Shown piece after piece: positions 1 to 8,233 of a stretch of DNA of 64,000 nucleotides. Positions within the stretch are counted from its first letter, which is position 1, and the number at the start of each line of letters is the position of its first letter. The position numbers and the translations under genes were made by a program. The notes under the pieces were generated by a model. It was given only the letters and a program-made list of their open reading frames with translations, did no database searches and had not been told where the DNA came from. This DNA comes from Gordonia rhizosphera NBRC 16068 (lineage in GTDB: Bacteria > Actinomycetota > Actinomycetes > Mycobacteriales > Mycobacteriaceae): positions 1 to 64,000 of the forward strand of contig NZ_BAHC01000247.1 of the NCBI RefSeq assembly GCF_000298195.1, given 5' to 3'.

Positions 1-1714
1 AACCAACGGCACCTGGACACTGGCCACAACGTAAGCTGGGCCCGCCGAGGCACAGTCCAGGTGGACAAATCCGCACAGTAGAAACCACAGGTCGACTCGG
101 ACCCTTATTCAGCAGGCTCCTAGCCACGCTGGAGCCGTTCGAGGACCAGTGGGAGTACCTCTCCACCTTGGAGCGCCTGACCCCGAAGCAGGTCACGACG
201 CTCGCCTCGGCGCTCCGGGAGCCGACGGTCGGAGCACGCGTCGACCGTGCCCAGCCCGCCCGGTCGACCAAGACCCAACCGAATCCGGCACCGATCGTGC
301 ACCTGAGTCTGGACGGCACCGTGAGGATTCCGGGCTCGGAGCTGAGCCCGTCCCTGTGTGCGACCTTGAAACACGCGGCCTCCACCTTCAACCCCGAGTT
401 CTACGACCGCCAGCGTCGCCGCCAATCGACGTGGAACGTCCCGCGCATCATCACCTCCTACGACGAGACGCTCGACGACCACCTTGTCCTACCCCGGGGC
501 TTACGCGACACGGCAGCGCGACTCATCGAGGGAGCCGGCAGCACGGTCGAGGTCGACGACAAGCGAGCCTCAGGAGATCCTTTGGACCTCACGCCGACCT
601 TCGATCTCAGGCCAGAGCAGCAGGAAGCGGTGGAGGCGGTGCTACCGCACGAGTTGGGTGTCTTGGTCGCTCCACCCGGCTCTGGGAAGACCGTCATGGC
701 CTGCGCCGTCATCGCCCAGCGAACCGTTTCCACGCTCGTGCTGGTCGACCGCAAGACGCTCGCCGATCAGTGGCGCCGCGCGATCACGGGCCTCCTCGGC
801 CTCAAACCGGGGCAACTCGGCGGCGGTCGATCCAAGCTCACCGGCGTCGTCGACATCGCCACCCTGCAGACACTCGCTCGACGGCATGATCTCACAGAGA
901 AGCTGGGCAGCTACGGACAAGTCATCGTCGACGAGTGCCACCACGTCCCCGCGGCCGCGTTCGAAACGGCCGTGCGCGCCATCCCTGCGCGCCATGGCTC
1001 GGGCTCACCGCCACGCCCTACCGGCGCGACGGCCTGGATGACCTGATCGGATTTCAGCTCGGCCCGGTCCGCCACACCTTTACCCACGCCGACCCCGACA
1101 CCCTCGAAGGCGCCAGCGCCGACCGGCCGCGGCCCGTGCTCGTTGTCCACGCCACGTCCTTCCAGCTCGAAGACCCAGTCGACCTGTCGGTCCCGGGCGC
1201 CATCGCTGGGGTCCACGGCGCGCTCGCCGAGGACGACGCGCGCAACGGGCAGATCCTCACCGACGTGGCAGAGGCGCTCGGGCGCGGCCGGCACTGCCTC
1301 GTTCTCGCCCAGCGAACCAGCCACGTCGATTACCTCTCAGCGTCACTGAACGAACGAGGCATGGAACCGGTCGTCCTCAAGGGCGGCATGGGCGCCAGAC
1401 AGCGCGCGTCCGCCAACGAACTGCTTGTCCCTACCGATGGCGGTCCTCCGCTCCTCGTTGTCGCCACCGGCCATTTCGTCGGCGAGGGGTTCGACTGCCC
1501 AGCCCTCGACACCCTGTTCCTCGCCGGCCCAGTCTCGTTCAAGGGACGCCTCGTCCAGTACGCCGGCCGCATCCTCCGCGCCCATCCGGGCAAGCAGACC
1601 GCCGAGGTCCACGACTACTACGACATCGATGTGCCGGTGCTGGCGGCCGCGCTCACCAAGCGCGCACCCGGCTACCTCAGCCTCGGATTCCCGGACCCCC
1701 GCAAGCTCGCCTGA
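1..1714 (+). pseudogene. TOTE-type DEAD/DEAH helicase, 3' part, frameshifted
   Basis: This is a superfamily 2 helicase of the kind found in TOTE conflict systems, where a primase domain precedes the helicase; any primase half would lie before the window. The frame is open from base 3 without a stop. It carries NPEFYDRQ and LVLPRG, then RPEQQEAV (Q-motif-like), APPGSGKT (Walker A) and VDECHH (Walker B). At about 990-1000 the frame shifts: the next part reads WLGLTATPYRRDG and runs to 1714, with a C-terminal helicase motif QYAGRILRAHPGK. The two halves join seamlessly if one base is restored, so the break is a 1-nt deletion or a sequence error. If real, it separates the two RecA lobes and should inactivate the enzyme. 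The family assignment rests on remembered homologues; the helicase motifs are visible directly. Confidence 0.7.
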
Positions 1715-1780
1715 GCCCTCCGCAAGGTCAGAGCACTCAGTTCGTGTCGGGTCACGGCGACCGGATCAGCTTCGACAGGG

Positions 1781-2095
1781 TCAGGTCCCGGCGGACTTTC
1801 GTTCATCGGCCTGCACGTCGTCGGTGTGCGGCGGCCCTCCCACATCGGTGGGGTCGACCGAATCGGTCCCCTCGTCGAACGCCTGGTCCGGCTCGGGATG
1901 GTCGGTGTCGAAGGTCTTCGGCAGCTTGCGGAGCTGGCGGTTCATCGACCGGATCAGCAGTGCGGTCGCCACCAGGAGCACGATGATGATGAGCAGCCCG
2001 AGCGGCGACGCCTTGCCGAACTCCGGGCCCTCGGGTTCCTGAGCGGCGAGCACCTGCAGGCCGGTGACCAGCTGCGTCGGGATATCAGCACTCAT
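1781..2095 (-). CDS. Small single-pass membrane protein downstream of mca
   Basis: This 104-aa protein has one transmembrane segment near residues 30-48 ([17 protein letters not shown]), then a basic stretch ([14 protein letters not shown]) and a long acidic, disordered tail. Its ATG overlaps the mca stop as ATGA, so the two are almost certainly co-transcribed and translationally coupled. Position and size match the small conserved protein next to mca in M. tuberculosis (Rv1083), as I recall it. Function is unknown; a membrane partner or anchor for mycothiol-dependent detoxification is only inference. A longer in-frame start at 2197 would overlap mca by about 105 bases and is less likely. Confidence 0.75.
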   Translation of the reverse strand: MSADIPTQLVTGLQVLAAQEPEGPEFGKASPLGLLIIIVLLVATALLIRSMNRQLRKLPKTFDTDHPEPDQAFDEGTDSVDPTDVGGPPHTDDVQADERKSAGT

Positions 2096-2988
2096 CGTCC
2101 CTCGATTCCGGCGAAGAGGTCGGTCTCGGGGATCGAGGTGTGCACGCGGGTGCGTGCGAGTTCGAACTCCTCGGTCGGCCACAGCCGTTGCTGCCACTCG
2201 AGCGGGACCTTGAAGAACACGCCGTTCGGATCGATCTGGGTGGCGTGGGCCCGAAGCGCGTCGTCACGCTGCGGGAAGTACTTGGCGCACTCGATCTGGG
2301 TAGTGATCCGGCCCATCAGATCGCCGCGGCTCGGGTCCCAGTTGCTCAGCCATTCGGCGAACGGACTCTCTTCTCCGTTGCGCGCGAACTCGTCGGAGAA
2401 CAGGACCATGCGGTCACGGATGAAGCCGTGTGTGTAGTAGAGCTTGGACACCGTCCACGGTTCCCCGGCCTCGGGGTGGGCCTGCGGGTCACCCGCGCGC
2501 TCGAACGCGGCCACCGAGACCTCGTGGTCGCGGATGTGGTCGGGATGCGGGTATCCGCCGTGCTCGTCGTAGGTGATCATCACGTGCGGCCGGAACTCCC
2601 GGACCACTTGGACGAGCGCCTCGATCGGCGCCTCGATGTCGATCGCCGCGAACGAACCCTCCGGCACAGGGGGCCGCGGGTCGCCCTCGGGCAGTCCCGA
2701 GTCGACGAACCCGAGCCACATCTGGTTGACACCGAGCGCCGCGGCCGCGGCCGCCATCTCTTCCTTGCGGATCTCGCTCATCCGCTCCTTGACCCCCGGA
2801 CGGTCCATCGCGGCATTCAGGATGTCGCCGCGTTCACCCCCGGTCAGGGTGACCACGAGGACCTCATGCCCTTCGGCCGCGTATTTGGCGGACGTCGCGG
2901 CACCCTTGCTGGACTCGTCATCGGGGTGAGCATGCACCGCCATCAGACGGAGACCGGCATGGGGTCCACCTGTGTGAGATTCGGTCAC
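2092..2988 (-). CDS. mca: Mycothiol S-conjugate amidase
   Basis: This zinc amidase cleaves mycothiol S-conjugates to a mercapturic acid and glucosaminyl-inositol, so it recycles mycothiol and detoxifies electrophiles in the cytoplasm. The 298-aa protein has the LmbE/PIG-L fold. [11 protein letters not shown] near the N-terminus (residues 19-29) supplies zinc ligands, and HPDHIRDHE further on supplies the remaining ligand. Length and the overall sequence favour Mca over the deacetylase MshB, which is similar. It starts with GTG at 2988 behind GAGGAAGC. The downstream membrane protein overlaps its stop codon. Mycothiol is restricted to actinobacteria, so this gene helps identify the host. Confidence 0.92.
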   Translation of the reverse strand: MTESHTGGPHAGLRLMAVHAHPDDESSKGAATSAKYAAEGHEVLVVTLTGGERGDILNAAMDRPGVKERMSEIRKEEMAAAAAALGVNQMWLGFVDSGLPEGDPRPPVPEGSFAAIDIEAPIEALVQVVREFRPHVMITYDEHGGYPHPDHIRDHEVSVAAFERAGDPQAHPEAGEPWTVSKLYYTHGFIRDRMVLFSDEFARNGEESPFAEWLSNWDPSRGDLMGRITTQIECAKYFPQRDDALRAHATQIDPNGVFFKVPLEWQQRLWPTEEFELARTRVHTSIPETDLFAGIEGR

Positions 2989-3036
2989 GCTTCCTCACCT
3001 TCGGATCGCTACTCCTCCCATGGTAGGTATTGACGC

Positions 3037-3504
3037 GTGAACAGTTCAGACGGGGGTTCGGACGTCGTGGGCGACCGGCCGCGCAGCGGACCGCGGGCGA
3101 CGTATCCGACGGCCCGACCGGCCGACAGCCGCCGACGGTGGTTCGTCGGCCTGTCCGTCCTCGTCGTCGTGGCCGGCGTCGCGATCGCTTGGCTCGGCTA
3201 CACCAAGTTCGCCGGCTCCGACGTCACCGGCGAGGTCACCGGCTACGAGATCCTGAATCCGTCGACGGTGGCGGTGCAGTTCACCCTCACCCGCAAAGAT
3301 CCGGCCCAACAGGTCGCCTGCGTGGTGCGTGGGCGTTCGAAGGACGGCGACGAGACCGGCCGGCGCGAGATCCTCATCCCGTCCGGGACCCAGACCCAGA
3401 CCGGTGTCCGCACCGAGGTCGCCACCTCTAGGCCACCGGTGATCGGTGAGGTCTTCGGATGTACGGCGAACGTGCCGGCCTACCTCACCTCGTCGACGAC
3501 GTGA
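3037..3504 (+). CDS. DUF4307 membrane protein
   Basis: This 155-aa protein has a charged cytoplasmic N-terminus, one transmembrane helix near residues 36-52 (FVGLSVLVVVAGVAIAWLGY) and an extracytoplasmic beta-rich domain. The pattern matches the DUF4307 family, whose M. tuberculosis member is Rv1081c, also between greA and mca. It begins with GTG at 3037, 48 bases from the divergent mca start. It overlaps the next gene by four bases (GTGA), which implies coupled translation. Function is unknown. The small exported domain has a Cys pair (near residues 104 and 142), which could form a disulfide. Confidence 0.8.
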   Translation: MNSSDGGSDVVGDRPRSGPRATYPTARPADSRRRWFVGLSVLVVVAGVAIAWLGYTKFAGSDVTGEVTGYEILNPSTVAVQFTLTRKDPAQQVACVVRGRSKDGDETGRREILIPSGTQTQTGVRTEVATSRPPVIGEVFGCTANVPAYLTSSTT

Positions 3505-4256
3505 CGACGACGACCCGCGACCGGGCGGCCTTCGCGACCGTCTCGAGTCCCTACTACGCGTTCCTGGTGGCTGCCTTCGTGGGCGTGATGCTCATCAGCA
3601 ACATCACCGGCACCAAGGGTGTCGTGCTGTTCGACGACTGGCTGAACGTCTCACTCGGGCCGATCCAGATGCACGGTCTGGTCACCGACGGTGCGTTCTA
3701 CCTGTTCCCGCTCGCGTACGTGCTGGGCGACGTGATCAGCGAGGTCTACGGCTTCCGGGCGATGCGCCGCGCGATCTTCGCCGGCTTCGCGATCCTGCTG
3801 TTGGCCTCGCTGTGTTTCTGGCTGACCATCCTGCTGCCCGACGCCGACTTCTACACCGGGCAGGAGGCCTTCCGCACCGTCGCCGGCGTCGTACCGCAGT
3901 TCCTGCTCGCCGGTCTCGCCGGTTATCTGGCCGGCGAGTTCCTGAACTCGTTCGTGCTCGTGAAGATGAAGCAGCGCGAGGGCGAGCGTCGCCTCTGGGT
4001 GCGCCTAATCGGTTCGACCGTGGTCGGCGAGTTCGCCGACACGCTCGTTTTCTGCTCGATCGCGGCGTCGGCTCTGGGTATTTCCACGTGGGGTGATTTC
4101 GTCAACTACACCGTCGTCGGATTCGTGTGGAAGACGTTGGTGGAGATAGTGATCATGCCGGTCACGTACTGGGCGTGCGGGTGGTTGAAACGCCGCGAAC
4201 CGAGCTACCAGGAAGCACTCGCACTGACCCGCACCGACGGTGTCGGGGTGCCGTAA
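3501..4256 (+). CDS. VUT-family queuosine precursor transporter
   Basis: This integral membrane protein of about 251 aa belongs to the VUT_1 (YhhQ-like) family, whose studied members import queuosine precursors such as preQ0. Several hydrophobic helices are visible. Conserved family patches include LISNITGTKG, FPLAYVLGDVISEVYGF and GEFADTLVFC. I chose the GTG at 3501 because it overlaps the preceding stop codon as GTGA; an in-frame upstream start at 3459 would overlap the previous gene by 45 bases. Substrate is inferred from the family only. The gene forms a two-gene unit with DUF4307, upstream of the separately promoted greA. Confidence 0.82.
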   Translation: MTTTTRDRAAFATVSSPYYAFLVAAFVGVMLISNITGTKGVVLFDDWLNVSLGPIQMHGLVTDGAFYLFPLAYVLGDVISEVYGFRAMRRAIFAGFAILLLASLCFWLTILLPDADFYTGQEAFRTVAGVVPQFLLAGLAGYLAGEFLNSFVLVKMKQREGERRLWVRLIGSTVVGEFADTLVFCSIAASALGISTWGDFVNYTVVGFVWKTLVEIVIMPVTYWACGWLKRREPSYQEALALTRTDGVGVP

Positions 4257-4270
4257 CGCTCGATGACTGG

Positions 4271-4276
4271 TAGTCT
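4271..4276 (+). promoter_or_regulatory. Probable -10 box of greA, with 5' UTR hairpin
   Basis: TAGTCT fits the actinobacterial -10 pattern TANNNT and would place the transcript start near 4283, giving a leader of about 100 nt. No good -35 is seen. The leader carries a hairpin at 4334-4356 (CCCAGGTG ... CGCCTGGG) ending about 15 nt before the strong ribosome binding site AAAGGAG. Confidence 0.4.
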
Positions 4277-4383
4277 GTATCGATACACGGCTCCGCAAGG
4301 GGTCGTGTTGCTGCATTTAGAGCAGTCCATATGCCCAGGTGAAGACTTCGCCTGGGTGCGCGGACAACACAAAGGAGTAACCG

Positions 4384-4878
4384 ATGACCGACACACAGGT
4401 GACATGGCTGACGCAAGAGTCGCATGACCGCCTCAAGGGCGAGCTGGACTCTCTGATCGCCAACCGCCCGGTCATTGCTGCTGAGATCAACGAGCGCCGC
4501 GAAGAGGGCGACCTCAAGGAGAACGGCGGCTACCACGCCGCACGCGAAGAGCAGGGCCAGCAGGAAGCGCGGATCCGCCAGTTGCAGGAACTGCTGAACA
4601 ACGCGAAGGTCGGCGAGGCACCCACACAGTCTGGTGTCGCGCTGCCCGGGTCGGTCGTGACCGTCTACTACGACGGCGACGAGAGCGACAAGGAGACCTT
4701 CCTCATCGCGACCCGCGAGGAAAGCGCCAAGGACGCCTCCATCGAGACCTACTCACCGAGCTCCCCGCTCGGTGCTGCGCTCATCGACGCCAAGGTCGGC
4801 GAGACCCGCGAATACACCGTGCCCAGCGGCGCGGTGGTCAAGGTGACCCTGGTCAGCGCCGAGCCGTACCACAGCTGA
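4384..4878 (+). CDS. greA: Transcription elongation factor GreA
   Basis: GreA enters the secondary channel of stalled RNA polymerase and stimulates cleavage of the backtracked RNA. The 164-aa protein has the N-terminal coiled coil with the acidic tip motif ([18 protein letters not shown], residues 40-57) and the C-terminal FKBP-like domain ending in the typical [11 protein letters not shown]. The length is normal for the family. A clear ribosome binding site, AAAGGAG, precedes the ATG. The gene is followed by a strong hairpin, so it appears to be a single-gene transcript. Its position beside DUF4307 and mca matches M. tuberculosis Rv1080c. Confidence 0.97.
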   Translation: MTDTQVTWLTQESHDRLKGELDSLIANRPVIAAEINERREEGDLKENGGYHAAREEQGQQEARIRQLQELLNNAKVGEAPTQSGVALPGSVVTVYYDGDESDKETFLIATREESAKDASIETYSPSSPLGAALIDAKVGETREYTVPSGAVVKVTLVSAEPYHS

Positions 4879-4898
4879 TCTGAGCGGCAAGCACACCG

Positions 4899-4944
4899 AA
4901 AACTCCCGCAAACACACAGAGTCTTGTGTGTTTGCGGGAGTTTT
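4899..4944. terminator. Perfect 20-bp inverted repeat after greA
   Basis: The left arm is 4899-4918 (AAAACTCCCGCAAACACACA), the loop is GAGTCT, and the right arm is 4925-4944, ending in GAGTTTT. The stem is perfect and ends in four Ts, 20 nt after the greA stop. It should terminate greA; the A/T ends could make it work in both directions. Confidence 0.8.
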
Positions 4945-5044
4945 GCGTGTTTCTGGGCGGAAACCGGCTCCGTGGCCATCCATGCACAGCGAACGCACAG
5001 CCATGGGCCAGATCGTCTTCAACCTGCGGGTTCATCCTCGAAAT

Positions 5045-5368
5045 ATGAGAAAGCTCACTCGCACCCAGACCACCGTCCCACTGATCGTCCTCGACGACGA
5101 TCCCGCAGTCGCAGACCACGCGCGAGCGCTGTTCGCCCAGAACGTCCCGGTCGCCGTCGTCAGCAGCCAGTACTCGACCGTCGTGCCGTTCATGCTCGGC
5201 AACAACGGCTATACCGTTGCGCTGGTCGCCGACGTCGACGATCCCGACCAGCTTGCCGAAGCCATCGTGATCGTCGAACGCCGCCTCGGGCGCGTCGGTT
5301 CGGTCGTGCGCTACGCAGCCGATCTGCCGGCGGTCACGGCTCGGCGTTCCGCGGTTTCGGCCGCCTGA
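5045..5368 (+). CDS. Small SDR-like Rossmann fragment, function unknown
   Basis: This 107-aa protein looks like the first beta-alpha repeats of a short-chain dehydrogenase (VPLIVLDDDPAVADHARALF, then VALVADVDDPDQLAEAI and RLGRVGSVVRYAA). It lacks the TGxxxGxG nucleotide motif and the catalytic YxxxK. It is therefore not an active SDR as read. The start is uncertain: the ATG at 5045 has no clear ribosome binding site, and in-frame ATGs exist at 4982 and 5003. The last 58 bases overlap the 3' end of the convergent PAP2 gene. It may be a regulatory or relic protein. Confidence 0.5.
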   Translation: MRKLTRTQTTVPLIVLDDDPAVADHARALFAQNVPVAVVSSQYSTVVPFMLGNNGYTVALVADVDDPDQLAEAIVIVERRLGRVGSVVRYAADLPAVTARRSAVSAA

Positions 5369-6183
5369 CGCCTCGGTAAACCGACGACCACCCAGGCCAC
5401 CGCGATCGCGACGCCGACCGCCACCACGTCCAGTAGATAGTGGTTGGCCGTCCCGACGACCACGAAGACCGTCACGATCGGGTAGAGCACCCCGACGACG
5501 CGCACCCACGTCCGGCGCGCGTGCAGCACGATCATCAGGCCGCACCAGATGGCCCAGCCCGCGTGCAGCGAGGGCATGGCCGCGAACTGATTCGTGAACG
5601 ACTCCGGGCCCGGGGAACCCGACTCGGCCCACCAGCCCCACGTCGCGGTCTGCGCCCCGATGTCGACATAGCCGTGATACATCCGCGGCGGAGCCGTCGG
5701 TATCAGGTAGAACCCGGCCAGCGCGATGAGCGTGGTCACCGCCAGCACGAGCGACGCCTTCCGGTACCCGATGCCGATTCGGGGGACTCCCTCGGCGTGC
5801 CGGTGCCGCGAGTACAACCAGATCGCGACGCCGATCGTCACCCACCAGTGCAGTGTGTTGTAGTAGAGCGCGCTCGCGTCCGCGACGAATGAGTGCTCCT
5901 GCACCCACCGATTGATCGATAGCTCGACATCGATGTGCAGGGACCGCTCGATCTCCAGAATCGTCGATCCGTTGCCGAACGAGCGGGCGACGTCCGTACC
6001 GCCGAGGTTGCGGACGAAGGTGTAGATCTCGTAGAGGCCGACGACGAGGATCATCTCGACCCACCAACGAGGCTGAGCGAAGAACTCCGTCGCCCGCGCC
6101 GGCAGGCCACGCACGACGCGGCCCACCCGGGACGTGGCAGGCAGATTCCGCGTCTCCGGCCGTTGCTGCGAGCTTACGGACAT
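5311..6183 (-). CDS. PAP2-family membrane phosphatase/phosphotransferase
   Basis: This 290-aa polytopic membrane protein belongs to the PAP2 branch that includes inositolphosphotransferase-like (Aur1-type) enzymes. Motifs seen are HWWVT, YLIPTAPPRMY, the catalytic AAMPSLHAGW and GTANHYLLD, which supply the phosphate-binding and histidine residues. About six membrane segments are apparent. The ATG at 6183 begins MSVSS; upstream in-frame codons back to 6483 run through an intergenic gap of about 220 bases and cross the start of the divergent ABC transporter, so they were rejected. The likely substrate is a phospholipid or polyprenyl phosphate, inferred from the family. Confidence 0.8.
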   Translation of the reverse strand: MSVSSQQRPETRNLPATSRVGRVVRGLPARATEFFAQPRWWVEMILVVGLYEIYTFVRNLGGTDVARSFGNGSTILEIERSLHIDVELSINRWVQEHSFVADASALYYNTLHWWVTIGVAIWLYSRHRHAEGVPRIGIGYRKASLVLAVTTLIALAGFYLIPTAPPRMYHGYVDIGAQTATWGWWAESGSPGPESFTNQFAAMPSLHAGWAIWCGLMIVLHARRTWVRVVGVLYPIVTVFVVVGTANHYLLDVVAVGVAIAVAWVVVGLPRRQAAETAERRAVTAGRSAA

Positions 6184-6403
6184 CGACCCCCCTAATGGCC
6201 CTCTCAGCGAAGCGGTTGCACAGTTCAACCGAGTATTACCTCGGAGTAGTCCCCGAACAACTCCGCGTTCATCTTGAGTTTGCGCACACTTTGTCACATT
6301 CGACGGCGCCACGCCGAAACGAGCACCGTTTCCATGCACCATGCCGGTGCCCATGACAGGCCATGTAAGACCGACGACAGCGCACGCGGGCACGCTCGTC
6401 GGC

Positions 6404-7393
6404 ATGACAGAAACCACCGCTGCCGGCCTCGCGATCGATGCGCGCGGGCTGGTGAAACACCTCGGATCCACCCGCGCCGTCAACGGTGTGGACCTGACCG
6501 TACCGACCGGATCGGTCTACGGCGTGCTCGGCCCGAACGGGGCCGGGAAGACGACGACGGTGAGCATGCTCGCAACACTCCTGCGCCCGGATTCGGGCCG
6601 CGCCACGATCTTCGGTTACGACGTCGTCGAGGACGCGGTCGCCGTACGATCACTGGTCGGTGTGACCGGACAGTACGCGTCGGTCGACGAAGACCTCACC
6701 GCGATGCAGAACCTCATCCTGTTCGCGCGGCTGCTCGGCTTCTCACGTCCGGCGGCCCGCTCGCGCGCCGGCGAACTCCTCGAGGAGTTCGCTCTGACCG
6801 AAGCGGCCAATCGCCCGCTGAAGGAGTTCTCCGGCGGCATGCGCCGGCGCCTCGACCTCGCCGCAAGCCTGATCGACACGCCTGCGCTGCTGTTCCTCGA
6901 CGAACCGACGACCGGCCTCGACCCGCGCACCCGCGCCCAGATGTGGCAGACCATCCGCGATCTGGTCGCCCACGGATCCACGGTGCTGCTGACGACGCAA
7001 TACCTCGACGAGGCCGATCAGCTCGCCGATCGCATCGCGGTCATCGACCACGGAGTGGTGATCGCCGACGGCACCGCCGACGAACTCAAGCACTCGGTCG
7101 GGGCCAGCACCCTGCAGCTGGTCCCGGTCGATCAGGCAGATGCCCCGCGGGTCTGCGACATCGTGGAATCCGTGCTGGGTGAGACCGCAAGTCTCAGCCC
7201 CGAGGCCGGTCGCGTGGCGGTCGGGCTGTGCAAACCCGACCTCGTACCCGACGTGCTCATCGCGTTGCGCGAGCACCACATCGCCATCGACGAGATCAAC
7301 GTGCAGAAACCGAGCCTCGACGAGGTGTTCCTGACCATCACCGGAAAACCCGCCGACCCCGACACCAGCACAAACGACGAGGAGGCCGCCTGA
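6404..7393 (+). CDS. DrrA-like ABC exporter ATPase
   Basis: This is the ATPase subunit of a daunorubicin-resistance-type (DrrAB) exporter. The 329-aa protein has Walker A GPNGAGKTTT, signature FSGGMRRRLDLA, Walker B LLFLDEPTTGLD and the switch LTTQYLDEADQLAD. The C-terminal DrrA extension is present (NVQKPSLDEVFLTITG). The ATG at 6404 precedes MTETTAAG; an in-frame start 63 bases upstream is weaker. The stop overlaps the permease start by one base (TGATG), so the two are one operon. Substrate is unknown. A large AfsR-like regulator ends two bases beyond the permease on the opposite strand. Confidence 0.9.
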   Translation: MTETTAAGLAIDARGLVKHLGSTRAVNGVDLTVPTGSVYGVLGPNGAGKTTTVSMLATLLRPDSGRATIFGYDVVEDAVAVRSLVGVTGQYASVDEDLTAMQNLILFARLLGFSRPAARSRAGELLEEFALTEAANRPLKEFSGGMRRRLDLAASLIDTPALLFLDEPTTGLDPRTRAQMWQTIRDLVAHGSTVLLTTQYLDEADQLADRIAVIDHGVVIADGTADELKHSVGASTLQLVPVDQADAPRVCDIVESVLGETASLSPEAGRVAVGLCKPDLVPDVLIALREHHIAIDEINVQKPSLDEVFLTITGKPADPDTSTNDEEAA

Positions 7394-8232
7394 TGACCGC
7401 CACCACCATCGACGACACCGCCACCGGCGTCGCGATCACGACCCGGGCCGCGCGTCCGAGCGCGAAGACCACGATCAGCCTCGCCGAAACGGCCCGGCAG
7501 TGCCTGTCCATGGCCTACCGGGGTGTGCTGAAGATCCGGCACAACCCCGAGCAGCTCTTCGACGTCACGATCCAGCCGATCATCTTCACGCTGATGTTCA
7601 CCTACATCTTCGGTGGGGCGATCAGCGGCAACGTCCAGGACTATCTGCCGGTCATCATCCCGGGCATCCTGGTGCAGACCGTCGTGATGACCTCCATCGT
7701 CACCGGCACCCAGCTGCGGGAGGACATGGACAAAGGGGTCTTCGACCGGTTCCGGTCGCTACCGATCGCCCGGATCAGTCCGCTCGCGGGTGCACTGCTC
7801 GCCGACGTCATCCGCTACCTCGTCGCCACCGTGCTCACGGTCGTCATGGGAGTGCTGATGGGCTGGCGCCCGGATTTCTGGGGCGTGGTCGCCTCGGCAC
7901 TGCTGGTGATGGTGTGCAGCTTCGCCGTCTCGTGGATCTTCGCGCTGATGGGATGTCTGATGAGCAAGGCCTCGGCGGTGCAGGGCATCTCGATGCTCAT
8001 CATGTTCCCGCTGACCTTCATGTCGAACGCCTTCGTGCCGGTCGACACCATGCCCGGGTGGCTACAGGCCTTCGTCAAGGCGAATCCCGTGAGCCATCTG
8101 GTCACCGCGGTGCGTGAGCTGACCGCCACCGGCCACGCCGGCATGCACGTGGTCTGGGCCCTGCTCGGGGCGGCGGCCATCACGGCGTTGTTCGCCCCGC
8201 TTGCGGTGCGCGCCTATATGCGCAACACGTGA
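7393..8232 (+). CDS. DrrB-like ABC-2 permease
   Basis: This is the membrane half of the exporter encoded with the preceding ATPase. The 279-aa protein has about six transmembrane helices. Family patches include IRHNPEQLFDVTIQPIIFTL, QLREDMDKGVFDRFRSLPI (the cytoplasmic coupling region) and LTFMSNAFVPVDTMPGWLQ. The ATG at 7393 overlaps the upstream stop. The typical DrrB length is near 280 aa, so it is complete. It is expected to export a hydrophobic compound across the inner membrane; in mycobacteria DrrABC exports phthiocerol lipids, but no lipid synthesis genes are adjacent here. Confidence 0.9.
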   Translation: MTATTIDDTATGVAITTRAARPSAKTTISLAETARQCLSMAYRGVLKIRHNPEQLFDVTIQPIIFTLMFTYIFGGAISGNVQDYLPVIIPGILVQTVVMTSIVTGTQLREDMDKGVFDRFRSLPIARISPLAGALLADVIRYLVATVLTVVMGVLMGWRPDFWGVVASALLVMVCSFAVSWIFALMGCLMSKASAVQGISMLIMFPLTFMSNAFVPVDTMPGWLQAFVKANPVSHLVTAVRELTATGHAGMHVVWALLGAAAITALFAPLAVRAYMRNT

Positions 8233-8233
8233 C

